The position numbers and the translations under genes were made by a program. The notes under the pieces were generated by a model. It made no database searches. It was not told where the DNA came from and was given only the letters and a program-made list of their open reading frames with translations. DNA of 64,000 nucleotides, from NCBI GenBank assembly GCA_948567375.1, contig OX419758.1, forward strand, positions 59,959,001 through 60,023,000, given 5' to 3'. The stretch comes from Lunularia cruciata. Lineage: Eukaryota > Streptophyta > Marchantiopsida > Lunulariales > Lunulariaceae. Positions 35,642 through 45,960 of this stretch are shown piece by piece (the stretch's first letter is position 1; each line of letters starts with the position of its first letter).

Positions 35642-38600
35642 TATTCCCCCGCTGCTAGTTGGTGACGTCCTCGTCGCCAATGAAGCTTCGAATTCCTTGA
35701 TGGCCATCTGTGCATTCTGGAGGTGAGAAAGAGGTTCCCATGTAGCATCATGAAGGGGATACCCTTTCCAAAGGACCTTGTACTCCATATGTTGGTGACG
35801 GCCTCGTTGAATATGGCGACGCGCAAGGATACGATCAACTTCGTACTCCTCATGATCGCTGATAGGGACAGGAAGAGGGGGAGGTTGGACTCGAGAGGAA
35901 AAGGAAGAAGGGTTAGGAACAAAGGGTTTCAACTTGGAAATATGAAAGACAGGATGGATACGCATGTGACAAGGTAAGGCAAGACGATAAGCAACAGGAG
36001 AGATAATGTGGGTGATATCAAAGGGTCCTATCCAATTAGGAGCAAGTTTACGAACTTGGGTATCAAGTGGGAGAGGGAGGTTACTAGAGGATAGCATGAC
36101 TTTATCACCAACTTCAAAGGTGAGATCACGACGATGATGGTCTGCATATTGTTTTTGGCGATTCTGAGCAACAAGGAGGTGAGATTTGGCTTGTTGGAGA
36201 GATTGGGATATAGTGGTCAAGAATGTAGAAGTATGAGGAACCTGAGAGGGAGGGGGAGCAAGAAGAGAATCTAGAACAAGCGGATCTTGGCCAAAATTGA
36301 GAAAGAAGGGAGAAAATCCAGTGCTTGCCTGTTTGGAATTGTTGTAGGCAAATTCTACAGCTGCAAGACATTCATCCCAGTTGGTATGGTGGACATTGAC
36401 AAAGGCCCGCAACATATCCTCCAATGTACGATTGGCGCGTTCGGTTTGTCCATCAGTTTGAGGATGATAGGCCGTGGACAAAGCAAGCTTGGTGCCGAGT
36501 ATCTGGAAGAGTGCTTGCCAAAACTTCCCGGTAAATCGAGGATCACGGTCGGAGATGAGTACACGTGGCATCCCATGATGCTTGAAGACATTGTCGAAGT
36601 AGATTTGCGCTAAGGTTGGAGCATCCACGGTATCACAGGTTGGTGCCAAGTGGATTTGCTTACTAAGCTTATCCACAAACACCACAATTGCGGTGTGTCC
36701 TTGTTTTGTCTTTGGCAAGGATGTGATGAGATCCAAGCTCACATGCTCCTAACGAGCGGATGGAATGGCGAGTGGTTGAAGGAGTCCACTCGGCTTCTGG
36801 TTGCTGGCCTTGTTCCGTTGGCAACTCTCACATGATCGGACAAAGTCTCGAACATCTCGTGTCATGTTGGGCCACCACCATTGGCGTTGGAGGGTGCCCA
36901 AGGTCTTGTCCACTCCCATGTGACCAGCTATTGGTAAATCATGGGCTTCTTGAAGTCGCACAAGTCGAAGATCACCTTTGGTTGGAACATAGATCTGGTC
37001 TGCATGGAATAAAAGGCCTTCCTTGAAGGAGAAGGTGTTGTACTCCTTGTCGCGTGCTATTAGACGACCGTGTACCATTTGGAAGAAGGGATCTTGCTGT
37101 AGGGCTAACCGAAACTCGTTATGAATCTTGGGATCAATTGACACCGTCGTAATTGCTACCGCAACGAGAGGAAGAGACTTCAAATCAAGTCGTCGTGATA
37201 GAGCATCAGGGATGACATGGAACCGACCTGGTTTGTACTCAAGTTTGATGTCAAACAATTGGAGTTGCTCTTCCCATCGATGATGTCGACTCTTCATGTG
37301 CTCTAGGTGTAAGGTCTGCAACAATGGCTTGTGATCAGTTCGCATGATCACTTGTTTCCCCAAGAGATAATGCCTCCATACCTTGGTGGCATATACCATT
37401 GCAAGTTGTTCCCGATCTCGAGCAGAGTAATTTCTTTCAGCTGTATTTAGTCGGCGAGACACAAAGGCAATAGGATGTAGTCCATCTGGAAATTCTTGTT
37501 GCAACACAGCTCCAATTGCAAAGTTAGAAGCATCAAAATCAACCACACAAGGTAGTTGAGGATCATATGGTTGAAGAATGGGTCTTGAAGACACCATATA
37601 CTTTAACTTCTGGAATGCTTCTTCATGCTTGGTGGTCCATTGGAAGCTCGAGTTCTTGCCCAAGAGGTCAGTCAATGGTGCAGCCACGTGAGCATAATAG
37701 TGGATGAACCGTCGGTAAAAACTGGCCAATCCATTGAACGCTCGTACTTCGGTAGCATCCTTCGGGGTAGGCCAATCAGTAATGGCCTTGATCTTCTCTT
37801 CTTCCATCTTGATCCCCTCTGATGAGATCTTATGACCCAAGAAGGTAACCTCCTTTTGCCAAAAAGCACACTTTGACTTCTTGCAATAAAATTTCCACTG
37901 TCGTAGTCGTCTTAGGACTTCTCGCACATGATTCATGTGTTCTGCCTCTGTCCTACTATAGATTAAGATTTCATCTAAGAACACTACCATAGACTGATCC
38001 AATAGCCCCTCCAACACCTGATGCATCTGATCCATGAAGACTGCTGGAGCATTAGTGAGTCCGAAAGGTAGAACTCTCCACTCAAAATGTCCATACCTTG
38101 TACGAAAGGCAGTCTTTTTCACGTCCTCTCCTTCAATAGGAATTTGCCAATAGCCGCTACGAAGATCTAGCTTGGAAAAGTATCGTGCTCCACTTAATTG
38201 ATCAAGCAAGTCATCGATCCGAGGCAAGGGATATGCATTCTTCACGGTTTACTTATTGAGCCCACGGTAATCAATACAGAAACGAAGTCCTCCATCCTTC
38301 TTTGGAACAAATAGTACCGGTGCTCCCCAAGGAGAGGTACTATGTCGTATGAAATCCTTCTCCAACAACTCTGTAAGTGTTATTCGCAACTCCTCCAACT
38401 CCTTTGGTGAGAGCCGATAGATTGGTCTACTCACTGGAGTACTCCCTGGCAATAACTCGATCTTGAAGGGCATACCTCGATCAGAGGGTAATCCCTTTGG
38501 CAGATCATCCGGAAACACATCTGCAAACTCTTGAACTATCCGATCAACCGTCGCTTGATGCGGCACTTGGCCCTCCTCAGATTGTTCTTGTGCAATCGGC

Positions 38601-39273
38601 TTGATCCACACTGCGAATACAGACTTATCTTCCTCCAAAGCTTGCTCTATGGCTGCTTCATTAACAAACTTCCCTTCTAGGGACTCATCTCTCTTCCGAG
38701 CTTGCTCCATGGTTGCCTTCCTGGAAAACTTCCCATCTTGGGACTCATCTCCCTTCCAGATTCGCTCTATGGCTACCTTCTCGACATCTTGGGACTGACT
38801 ATTCTTAGGTGTCTTACTCAGAGGTGCCAGACAACCTAATCGGAAATTCCTACCTTGGTGTTGTACTTGAATTTGGTGTCGGGTCCAATCAAATTGAACC
38901 TTATGACATTCAAGCCAAGGTAGACCCAGAATGATATCATAGCGTAGAGGTGCCACTACAAACCTCATACACTCCAAATACTCCTTCCCAATCTTGAAGG
39001 TAACAGGATGCAAGGTGCGGAATGCAGAACCCTTTCTACCATCCGCCATCATCAAACTACTTCCAATCACTGGCTTGATAGGAATACCCAATTCCTTTGC
39101 TACTTGCATAGACATGCAATTCTCTGAACTTCCACAATCAATCAAAATTCTACAACCCCGATTAGATATCATACCTTGCAAGTGAAGCAAACTTGCATAG
39201 GTCGAGCCTTCAATCCCATTGGAACTAATCAAGCTCCCAGTAGGCGGCTCGAAATCTCCTACTGGGATTCCTC
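35576..39273 (-). pseudogene. pol: B1 pol (protease-RT-RNase H-integrase-chromodomain), two nonsense codons
   Basis: The polyprotein is read in the -1 frame relative to gag. Protease has LIDCGSSEN near 39150. RT spans about 38400-37800; its metal-binding box reads FLDE instead of FLDD, so a catalytic Asp is lost. RNase H is at 37600-37150. Integrase has a zinc finger ([10 protein letters not shown] ... CESCQ) near 36850-36980 and the D-D-E core: SLDL, ISDRDPRF and the Glu in NRTLEDML. A chromodomain (EYEVDRIL ... YKVLWKGYP ... ATWEP) is near 35720-35860. A TAA at 38249-38251 (from CAA) and a TAG at 36749-36751 (from TGG) interrupt it. Apart from these the frame is open for over 3.6 kb, so the element died recently. 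Confidence 0.95.
35642..35655 (-). promoter_or_regulatory. Polypurine tract of B1
   Basis: On the minus strand AGCAGCGGGGGAATA directly precedes the 3' LTR, the usual primer site for plus-strand DNA synthesis. Element C has the equivalent AGCGGTGGGGGAATA before 41171. Confidence 0.85.
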
Positions 39274-39280
39274 GTTTCCC
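39202..39280 (-). promoter_or_regulatory. Candidate -1 ribosomal frameshift signal (gag/pol), B1
   Basis: On the minus strand the heptamer G-GGA-AAC lies at 39280-39274 in the gag frame. A 7-nt spacer follows, then a perfect 9-bp stem: CCCAGTAGG (39266-39258) with CCTACTGGG (39244-39236) around a 13-nt loop. The loop segment TCGAGCC (39252-39246) is exactly complementary to GGCTCGA at 39208-39202, which would form an H-type pseudoknot. The gag stop TAG lies inside the stem and pol is open in the -1 frame through the heptamer. Heptamer, spacer length and stem recur in other copies. Confidence 0.75.
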
Positions 39281-40158
39281 TGATCATTCCGCTCCACAAC
39301 CTCTACTTGGGCAACTTGTTGAGGTCGTCCATTCTTGAGTGGACATTCAGCAATACGATGCCCCAACTGGCGACAATAAAAACAACCTCCATTTTGTTGT
39401 AATCTTTCTCTATCTGCTGTGCCAAGTGGTCTTCGTTGGATAGCATCAATCTCCATTGGTACCGGTTCTTCCACTCGTGGTACTGGTGGGTTTTGTGTAA
39501 GTCGAGGTCGAGACCAAGTTGTCGCAACTAAGGAATCAAAACGCTCAGCCAATTGCATGGCTTGTTCTACATTCTGTGGCTCTCGCATGGTCACCTCCAA
39601 TCTGGTTCGTGACTTCAATCCTCGCACAAATCGATCCAGAACTTCACCTTCTTGGATATCTGGAATTTGCATGATGATATTCTGAAATTGTGTGATGTAA
39701 CTTCTCACTGAGCCAATCTGCCTCAACTCCGCCAATTTATCTCGTGCAGCTTGGGTGGCATTTATAGTCTGAAATTGACCAAGTATTGCATCTTTGAATT
39801 CTGCCCATGTAAAAATTGGTGTAACAATTTGTCGTTCAGCTCTTTCTACTCGGAATCGCCACCAAAGTTTTGCCACTCCATCCAATTGGCTAGAAGCCAA
39901 GAGAATTTGTTTCCGCTCGTCTTGAAGATTGGTGGCTTCAAAGTAACGTTCACAGTCAAACACAAAATTCTCCACTGTGCCTGGAAGATTCTTACCTTCA
40001 AACACCTTGGGTTTCGGAAATCGAATGCGATCTTCTCCATCTCGAACCGGCGCTCTGTCTATCTGTTCTCGTCGTTGCTGGTCTCGTTCATCCAACAATC
40101 GAGTAAGATGCTCAATTTGTTGTTGCATTGCAAGGATAACATCCGGTATTGCCGCCAT
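39259..40158 (-). CDS. gag: B1 gag (capsid/nucleocapsid), intact
   Basis: This 299-residue open frame begins [14 protein letters not shown], with a short N-terminal helical region (Gln/Glu-rich, probable coiled coil, about residues 1-40). A retrotransposon gag domain follows (about residues 70-210; [37 protein letters not shown]). Near the C terminus is one CCHC zinc knuckle (C-F-Y-C-x4-H-x4-C) for RNA binding. It would form the virus-like particle. It ends at TAG 39261-39259, within the frameshift hairpin, and has no damage, unlike pol. The start is the first ATG 33 nt after the leader ORF. Confidence 0.95.
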   Translation of the reverse strand: MAAIPDVILAMQQQIEHLTRLLDERDQQRREQIDRAPVRDGEDRIRFPKPKVFEGKNLPGTVENFVFDCERYFEATNLQDERKQILLASSQLDGVAKLWWRFRVERAERQIVTPIFTWAEFKDAILGQFQTINATQAARDKLAELRQIGSVRSYITQFQNIIMQIPDIQEGEVLDRFVRGLKSRTRLEVTMREPQNVEQAMQLAERFDSLVATTWSRPRLTQNPPVPRVEEPVPMEIDAIQRRPLGTADRERLQQNGGCFYCRQLGHRIAECPLKNGRPQQVAQVEVVERNDQGNEESQ

Positions 40159-40191
40159 CGCTACTACTCTATTCCACTACCTGCAATTTAT

Positions 40192-40407
40192 CTAGTTGAT
40201 TAACACGTAGATACAACACGTCCACCGTTCTCCATAAGTAACAACTGGAAGTATCAAGGGTTCCTCTGACACGGTGATCATATGTAGAAAATCCTGCCCA
40301 AAGCGTGAGGTGATGAATTGTGTGAAACGATGCTTTGGTAATATCTGGACACGAAAGTCCCAATGGTTTGGCGGAAGTGGATTTGGTGGTCCATAAATTC
40401 CATCCAT
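40192..40407 (-). CDS. Leader small ORF (pre-gag) of B1
   Basis: This 71-residue frame begins at ATG 40407, 9 nt inside the primer-binding site, and ends with TAG 33 nt before the gag ATG, in the same frame as gag. The element C copy keeps it at 72 codons. The pattern is PNPLPPNHWDF, then FGQDF, then EPLILPVV and an aromatic/Cys tail ending IYVLIN. Family A leader ORFs share FG-x-(E/D)-(F/Y) and P-(L/V/M)-(I/V)-(L/V)-P-(V/I)-V. No signal peptide or known domain is visible. Readthrough into gag would meet another TAG in the 33-nt gap, so a fusion is unlikely. I do not recognise it and assign no function. Confidence 0.65.
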   Translation of the reverse strand: MDGIYGPPNPLPPNHWDFRVQILPKHRFTQFITSRFGQDFLHMITVSEEPLILPVVTYGERWTCCIYVLIN

Positions 40408-40415
40408 CCCATTCC

Positions 40416-40428
40416 TGCTCTGATACCA
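40416..40428 (-). promoter_or_regulatory. Primer-binding site of B1
   Basis: The minus strand reads TGGTATCAGAGCA one base after the 5' LTR, complementary to the 3' end of initiator-methionine tRNA. Confidence 0.95.
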
Positions 40429-40429
40429 A

Positions 40430-40853
40430 TGTAAAAGACCAAAACCGAGGAGAGAAATAGGAGAATGGAAGCTCACATTGGGACACTTGAATGAGGGAAA
40501 ACTCCGAATGCCTAGCATGAGCTTCGGCCTTGGTATTTATAGGTAGCATACAAGACCCTTGAAGCTTTCTCAAGAAGTTTCCTTGAGCCGCTTTCTTGGA
40601 GTGCAAGCCAAGTTAACTAGGAAGCTTCTCAAGAAGCTTCCTTCTAGAAGCCGCCTACTTGGCGTGCGAGCTAAGCTAGTTAGAAGCTTCTAGAAGCTTC
40701 CTTCTAGAAGCTACCTGCTTAGGGCGCAAGTTAACTAGTTGGGAAGCTTCCTAAGAAGCTTCTTAGATGCTTCTAGAATATTCTAGGCTATTTTGTCTTA
40801 TTCTCTACTTCGTAAGCCTGACTAACTTCGTCACTAAACTCCATATTGTTACA
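40430..40853 (-). repeat. 5' LTR of B1 (promoter)
   Basis: 424 bp, TGTAAAAG to TTGTTACA on the plus strand. The TATA box is at 40534-40541 (TATAAATA on the minus strand) and heat-shock elements lie at 40621-40783. It differs from the 3' LTR by one A/G and one T/C. Confidence 0.96.
40621..40783 (-). promoter_or_regulatory. Heat-shock element array in the active B1 promoter LTR
   Basis: It has the same sites as in the 3' LTR: GAAGCTTCTAGAAGCTTC at 40683-40700, TTCTAGAATATTC at 40771-40783 and flanking GAAGCTTC pairs, upstream of the TATA box at 40534-40541. This copy would drive the genomic transcript. Confidence 0.75.
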
Positions 40854-41595
40854 TCCACCCTATCCTCCATGTTTCCAAGTTAAAGCCCTTTGTTCCTAAT
40901 CCATCTTCTTTTTCCTCTTGTGTCCAACCTCCTCCTCCTCCCATCCCTATCCATGATCATGAGGAGTACAAAGTTGATTGTATACTTGCACGTTGCCACA
41001 TCCAACATGGCCGCCAACAACATATAGAGTACAAGGTCCTTTGGAAGGGCTATCCTCTTCATGATGCCACCTGGGAGCCTCTGTCTCATCTCTAGAATGC
41101 ACAAACTGCCATCTAAGAGTTTGAAGCTTCACTAGCAACAAGAATATCACCAACTAGCGGTGGGGGAATATGTAACAATATGGAGTTTAGCGATGAAGTT
41201 AGTCAAGGCTAACAAAGTAATGAAACGACCAAATTAACTTGGAACATCCTAGAAGTAGCTAGGAAGCTTCTTGGGAAGCTTCCCACTAGCTTAGCTTGCA
41301 CTTCAAGTAAATTGTTTCTAGAAAGCAACTTCTTGAAGCTTCCAACTAGCTTAGCTTGCACGCCAAGTAGATAGCTTCAACAAGAAAACTTTTTGAGAAG
41401 CTTCTCGATTAATTTGGCTTGGACTCCAAGAAAGTGGCTCAAAGAAGCTTCTTGAGAAGCTTCTCAAGAGCCTTGTATGCTCCCTATAAATACGAGAGCC
41501 AAAGCTCATGGTAGGCATTCAAAGTTTCCCTCATTCAAGTATCCCAATGTGAACTTCCATTCTACTATTTCTCTCCTCAGTCTTGGTCTTTTACA
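40854..41595 (+). mobile_element. Element C, right part (chromodomain, polypurine tract, 3' LTR)
   Basis: It starts with the TCCAC target duplication and continues the integrase tail and chromodomain of C (EEYKVD ... YKVLWKGYPLHDATWEP in frame pieces at 40950-41090). A polypurine tract follows, then the 425-bp 3' LTR 41171-41595 (TGTAACAATATGG to CTTTTACA). The next five bases CATTG are the target duplication from insertion into B2. Confidence 0.93.
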
Positions 41596-42406
41596 CATTG
41601 GAACTAATCAAGTTCTCAACAAGCGGTTCAAAATCTCCTATTGGGATTCCTTGTTTCCCTAATCATTCTATTCCATAAACTCCATTCGGGTGACTTGTTG
41701 AGGTCACCTATTCTTGAGTGGACATTCAATAATGCAATGTCTAATTTGGCAACAATAAAAACAACTATCATTTTGTCATAATTTTTCTTTTTATGCAATG
41801 GCAAGTGGTCTCCATAGAATGACATCAATCTTTGTTGGTGTCGGCTCTTCCACCCCATATGTAGTGTATTGGTAGGTTCTGTGGAGGTCGAGGTCAAGAT
41901 CAAGTTGTTGCAACCTAGTAATTGGATACAAAAATCCCAATGGTTTGATGAAATAGATTTTGTAGTCCATAAATTCCATCCATCCAATTCTTGCTCTGAT
42001 ATCAATGGAAAAGATCTAGACCAAGGAGAGAAATAATAGAATGGAAAATCACATTAGGACTCTTGAGTATGTGGGAATCTCCAAATGCCTAGCATGAGAT
42101 TTGGCTTTGGTATTTAGAGGGAGCATACAAGGCTCTTGAGAAGCTTCCCTAAGAGGTTTTCTTGGAGTGCAAGCCACACTAACTAGAAAGCTTCTCAAGA
42201 AATTTCTTGCTAGAAGCCACTTACTTGGTGTGCAAGCTAAGCTAGTTGGAAACTTCTAGAAGTTACCTACTTGGAGTGCAAGCTAAGCTAGCCAGGAATC
42301 ATTCAAGTAGCTTCCTAGATACTTCTAGAATATTCTAAGCTAATTTTGCCTATTTGCTACTTTGTTAGCCTTGACTAACTTCATCACTAACCTCCATATT
42401 TTTACA
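41596..42406 (-). mobile_element. Element B2, right part (gag end, leader, 5' LTR)
   Basis: B2 resumes at the gag/pol junction (slippery GGGAAAC on the minus strand at 41659-41653) and the gag zinc-knuckle region. Most of gag is then deleted, and the leader and a degenerate primer-binding site follow. The LTR 42006-42406 ends TTTTTACA and keeps TTCTAGAATATTC at 42323-42335. B2 interrupts a family A LTR whose end follows directly. Confidence 0.9.
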
Positions 42407-42457
42407 TTTCTTCTCTCGTATTTCTCTTGAGAGTTCTCCTATCCTTAGAACATTACA
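42407..42457 (+). repeat. Terminal piece of the family A LTR beyond the nest (A3, right part)
   Basis: The last 51 bp, ending CCTTAGAACATTACA, match the LTR end seen at 9760-9810 and in reverse at 4969-5020. With 26540-26625 this brackets the nested insertions. Confidence 0.8.
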
Positions 42458-45400
42458 CTCATGATGCCTCCGCTCCATTCTTTAGCATAGGTAGCTAGAA
42501 GGGATACCATAGGTGAGTCTCTTCATCCACCACCCCATATACCTTATGTGCATCTTGGCCATAGCTCTAGCTATTTATAGCATGCTCCCCTAGGGCTTCA
42601 TGTTCTCCTTGATGGAGCCACCTCTACTCCTTGGCAACATCCTCCACCAAAGGAACCTACATTGGATGACACTCATATGGAGGACCTCCCACCCACTATC
42701 TGTCCAATTCCTCCCACGCTTCCCCTAATTTTTCCTCCTAGTGTTCTAGCTCTACCACCATTACCACCTCATGCTTTGCTCCTCCAGACTTCCCCATACC
42801 ACCAATTGACATCCCCCTTCTAGTACCCTTAGCACCCCCTTATATCTCACGTCACTAGAGCCATATGCAATCATGCCTTGAATGCCCATGGGTAGGAGTA
42901 GGTTTAGCATAACATAACAACAAGCTAGATGCTTACGGATGAGAGCAAAGGCTACCTCTCTGCCTACCCTCCTAGACCCACTTCATACTCTAGCTCTCTC
43001 ACCACAAGCACTCCCATACTCTTACTTTTGGCTCCACTCTTTTGATCTCTTCTAGGCTTTCCTCATCCATGCATATATACTAGGATCCTTATGCCCCTGT
43101 GCCATAAGCGAGCTCCATACTTTCCATACTCCCATGTGCCATCTTGGTAGATGATTAGGAGAGATGTCTCTACATGGACTCTACTAGCTCTCTTCCCCTA
43201 GTGGAATTTGCTTCTTTTGGCTCATGGGGGTGCATATGGCTACCAAGAGATTGCTTCTCAAATTCATTGGTTTTTATGGAGCTATTGGCCTACTTTACAA
43301 GAGGAGTATGCTATTCAAGCCCAAGTTGCTACTATAAGGATCACATAGTCTCTAAAGGCTCATGCTCCACCTCAAAGCATTTTCATCTATGTAGTTCTTC
43401 AATGTTAGGCCAAGTAGGGAGTACCAACAAGCAGTCCATGCACTATCACTCTCTAAACAAACACCCATCTCTATACATACATTATCAACTTTATAGGATC
43501 TTAATACATCAGACATATATGAATTTCCTTCCTTTTTCCATGACTTCCACCCAATGAGGAGCTCCAGCTTATAGAGTACTTCTTTGCCCATGCTTTACTC
43601 CACTCTCCATGTTTCTCAATAGGTGGTCCTTCAAGTTTAGTTTTTGAGCATTTACGAGATTGTCTCTTCCCAGATATGTAGGACTCAAGCTTCCACTTCT
43701 CTTTATTTTCCACCAACATATTGCCTTGAGTGGTGCATCTTGTCTCTTAGCTCTACTCAAGGAGGCTTCAAGTGTTTCCATCGCCATTGGAGATTTTTTC
43801 TTACCGATTAATCTCACACACCATATGTCTACAATTTTATCATTTCTTTTCATCTTCCTTCTCTCCTCATCAGTATGTGATAGCCACACAAGGTGGTTGT
43901 GAGATGGTTATTGTGGGCATTAGAGCTTCCTTGAACCTCCACCTTGATTGGGTGGTTGTCCAAGTAGATGTCTCAAATGCTTTCAATACCATTTCTTATC
44001 TAACTTGTTTAGAGGTCTTTGTTTGGTAGAGGATTAGATCCCCTCCCTTTTTCCTTTTATGTGTATTCCTTCTATAGTATTGAGATACTATTGTTGTATA
44101 GTCATAGTACTACCATAGGAGAGTCACTTTTTTGGCATTGGTGGAGGGTATACACTATGGTAATCCATTAGGTGGGCCATTATTTGCCATAACTCGCTAC
44201 ACAACTTTGCATGAGGTTGCATTAGCCTTTCTCACATGCCTTTTTCCATCCCTATTAGATCATACTCACATCTTGAGCCCCATGGAGGACATAGTTTGGA
44301 TAGTGCAGGTTTTTACACTTAGTTTGGACTTCTTGGGTTTACAATTTCAGACTAGTAAGCCTCCACATAGTCTTCTCTTCCTTTTATTTCCTACCAAGAT
44401 TCTAGTTCCCAATAGGAGGTTTGAGAGTATTGGGCTCCCTTCTTGGAAAAGAGGCATTTTGTAGCTCCTTAATCTCATACACTTTGATTCAAGCTATGCC
44501 CATGCTCACCTCTTCCCTTGGTTGGGGAACACACATGTGGCCTACTCCTTCCTTTTGAGATGTTATGTCGCAAGAGCATCCTATTTGGCATGTATGTATC
44601 CTCCTACATAGGTACCCCTACTACATCTATGGTCTTTGATAGTACCTTATGGCATACCTTTTCCACACTCTTAGGACCATGTATTGCTCTCACAATTATC
44701 AAGTGATTGGCACTAATTATAGATAGTTCTTCACATCATCATGGGAGGATGTGGTATCACATCACAAGACGCTATTGTACCAACAACTTACCTAGGAGCA
44801 TGGGCACTTATGGCCTCCTTGTTGGTGGATAGGTTCTTAACACAAGGGTCACTCCTTTTTATTACTACCTATTGTGACAATTGACTCAAGCACCTATGAT
44901 TTCCAAATATCTCTTTGATTGGCTTTGGATCTATTGTTGAACCCAACATGTATATCACTCCCTTCCTTTGCAGAGTATGTATCCCTAGATTCTAGAAACT
45001 TTTAGGCGGAGCTCAATGAGCATATGCACACTCACACCCTTTTTAGCATCCTCATTGATGCACCTTTCCTTGATAGAGCTATGATCCTCTCTTGTAATGA
45101 AACAACACGGGAGCTTGGCATCATGCCTCTCCTTTGATTGAGGACTTTTGATTCATATCAAAGGACTTTGCCGTGGCCCTTTGTCTTAGGCTAGGCCTAC
45201 CACATCCATCACTCTTGGACTTATTGGACCACGGCCCATGCAATACTCATTGGATGTTGAGAGCATACATCTCCTTCAATGTGCTATAGGAAGCAAGATG
45301 CCATTGTAAGAGACTACAAGAGATGTGGTGCTAGATGTTATAGTAGACTTACCATGATGCCACTAGAGATGGGGTGGCCCAAATCCTACGATCTATAGGT

Positions 45401-45960
45401 TCAGAGCTTCAGATCAAGAGATAGATAGTCCTACCAAGCCCATCTCACCAAAAAGTGCACAAAGATATTGTCACTTTTAGAGGTGGCAAACATACATTAT
45501 ATGATGTGGTGGTGGTGAACCCATTTGGACTATAGTCTTTGGCACAAGCTAGCATCCAGACAAGAGCCACAATGATCATTGCAACCAGGGAGAAGGAGGA
45601 CCACCATGCCCCACGACTTCTCTCCAACACCTTTATCTCCCTAGCAGGGGAGCTTTTTGGCCACCTTCATCATTAGTTTGATGGTCTCTTTTGTGAGGCG
45701 ACACAAGGCTCACTATAGAGGAGAGGTACTTTGACTTTCTCACTTGCCATGTTTACCTCATATTTTGACTGAGGATCTTTGTCACCCTACAAAGATCACA
45801 TGCTCCGAGTCTTCATTGATGAGCCTCCGTAAGGAGGGTGCTCGATTCATCAAAAGCCACTCCCTCACTTTTGCTAGATATATTGTTGGAGGATTTAAAT
45901 CACATTATGCAGTTATAGTACCTTTTTCATTTAGATTATATATTTTTAATGTTGGCATTC
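42458..45960 (+). pseudogene. Decayed reverse-transcriptase element (non-LTR type likely)
   Basis: No LTRs are seen. A Pro-rich N-terminal region (42600-42860) is followed by RT motifs in changing frames. An ATQGGCEMVIVGIRASL segment with VQVDVSNAFNTIS (motif A) is at 43870-44030. GNPLGGPLFAIT is at 44150-44200. A decayed DD box (LDHTHIL, expected ADDTHIL) is near 44262, and LDFLGLQFQTSK at 44320-44360. Downstream pieces (44900-45700) include EDFAVALCLRLGLP and TLYDVVVVNP, which I recall as the C-terminal half of the same kind of protein. The original protein probably exceeded 1000 residues. Stops and shifts are abundant. The clade is uncertain. Confidence 0.7.

Larger units (their letters stand above)
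35218..40853 (-). mobile_element. Family B Ty3/gypsy chromovirus, full length and youngest (B1)
   Basis: Complete 5636-bp element with two 424-bp LTRs that differ at only two positions (both transitions). It is flanked by the 5-bp duplication TCCAC at 35213-35217 and 40854-40858. It lies inside the integrase region of element C. The minus-strand order is: 5' LTR, primer-binding site for initiator-Met tRNA, leader ORF, gag, -1 junction, protease, RT, RNase H, integrase, chromodomain, polypurine tract, 3' LTR. Two nonsense codons and an altered RT active site make it non-autonomous despite its youth. Confidence 0.97.

Noticed and set aside
36287-36613. Long plus-strand frames opposite B1 and other retroelement coding regions
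   Set aside because: They are antisense shadows of conserved gag-pol domains.
40159-40191. Stop-codon readthrough joining leader ORF to gag
   Set aside because: Additional in-frame stops occur in the 33-nt gap in B1 and A-right, and the first stop differs between families.
40169-40606. 145-codon minus-strand frame overlapping the B1 leader ORF
   Set aside because: It starts inside the LTR and overlaps the conserved frame. The C copy conserves only the other frame.
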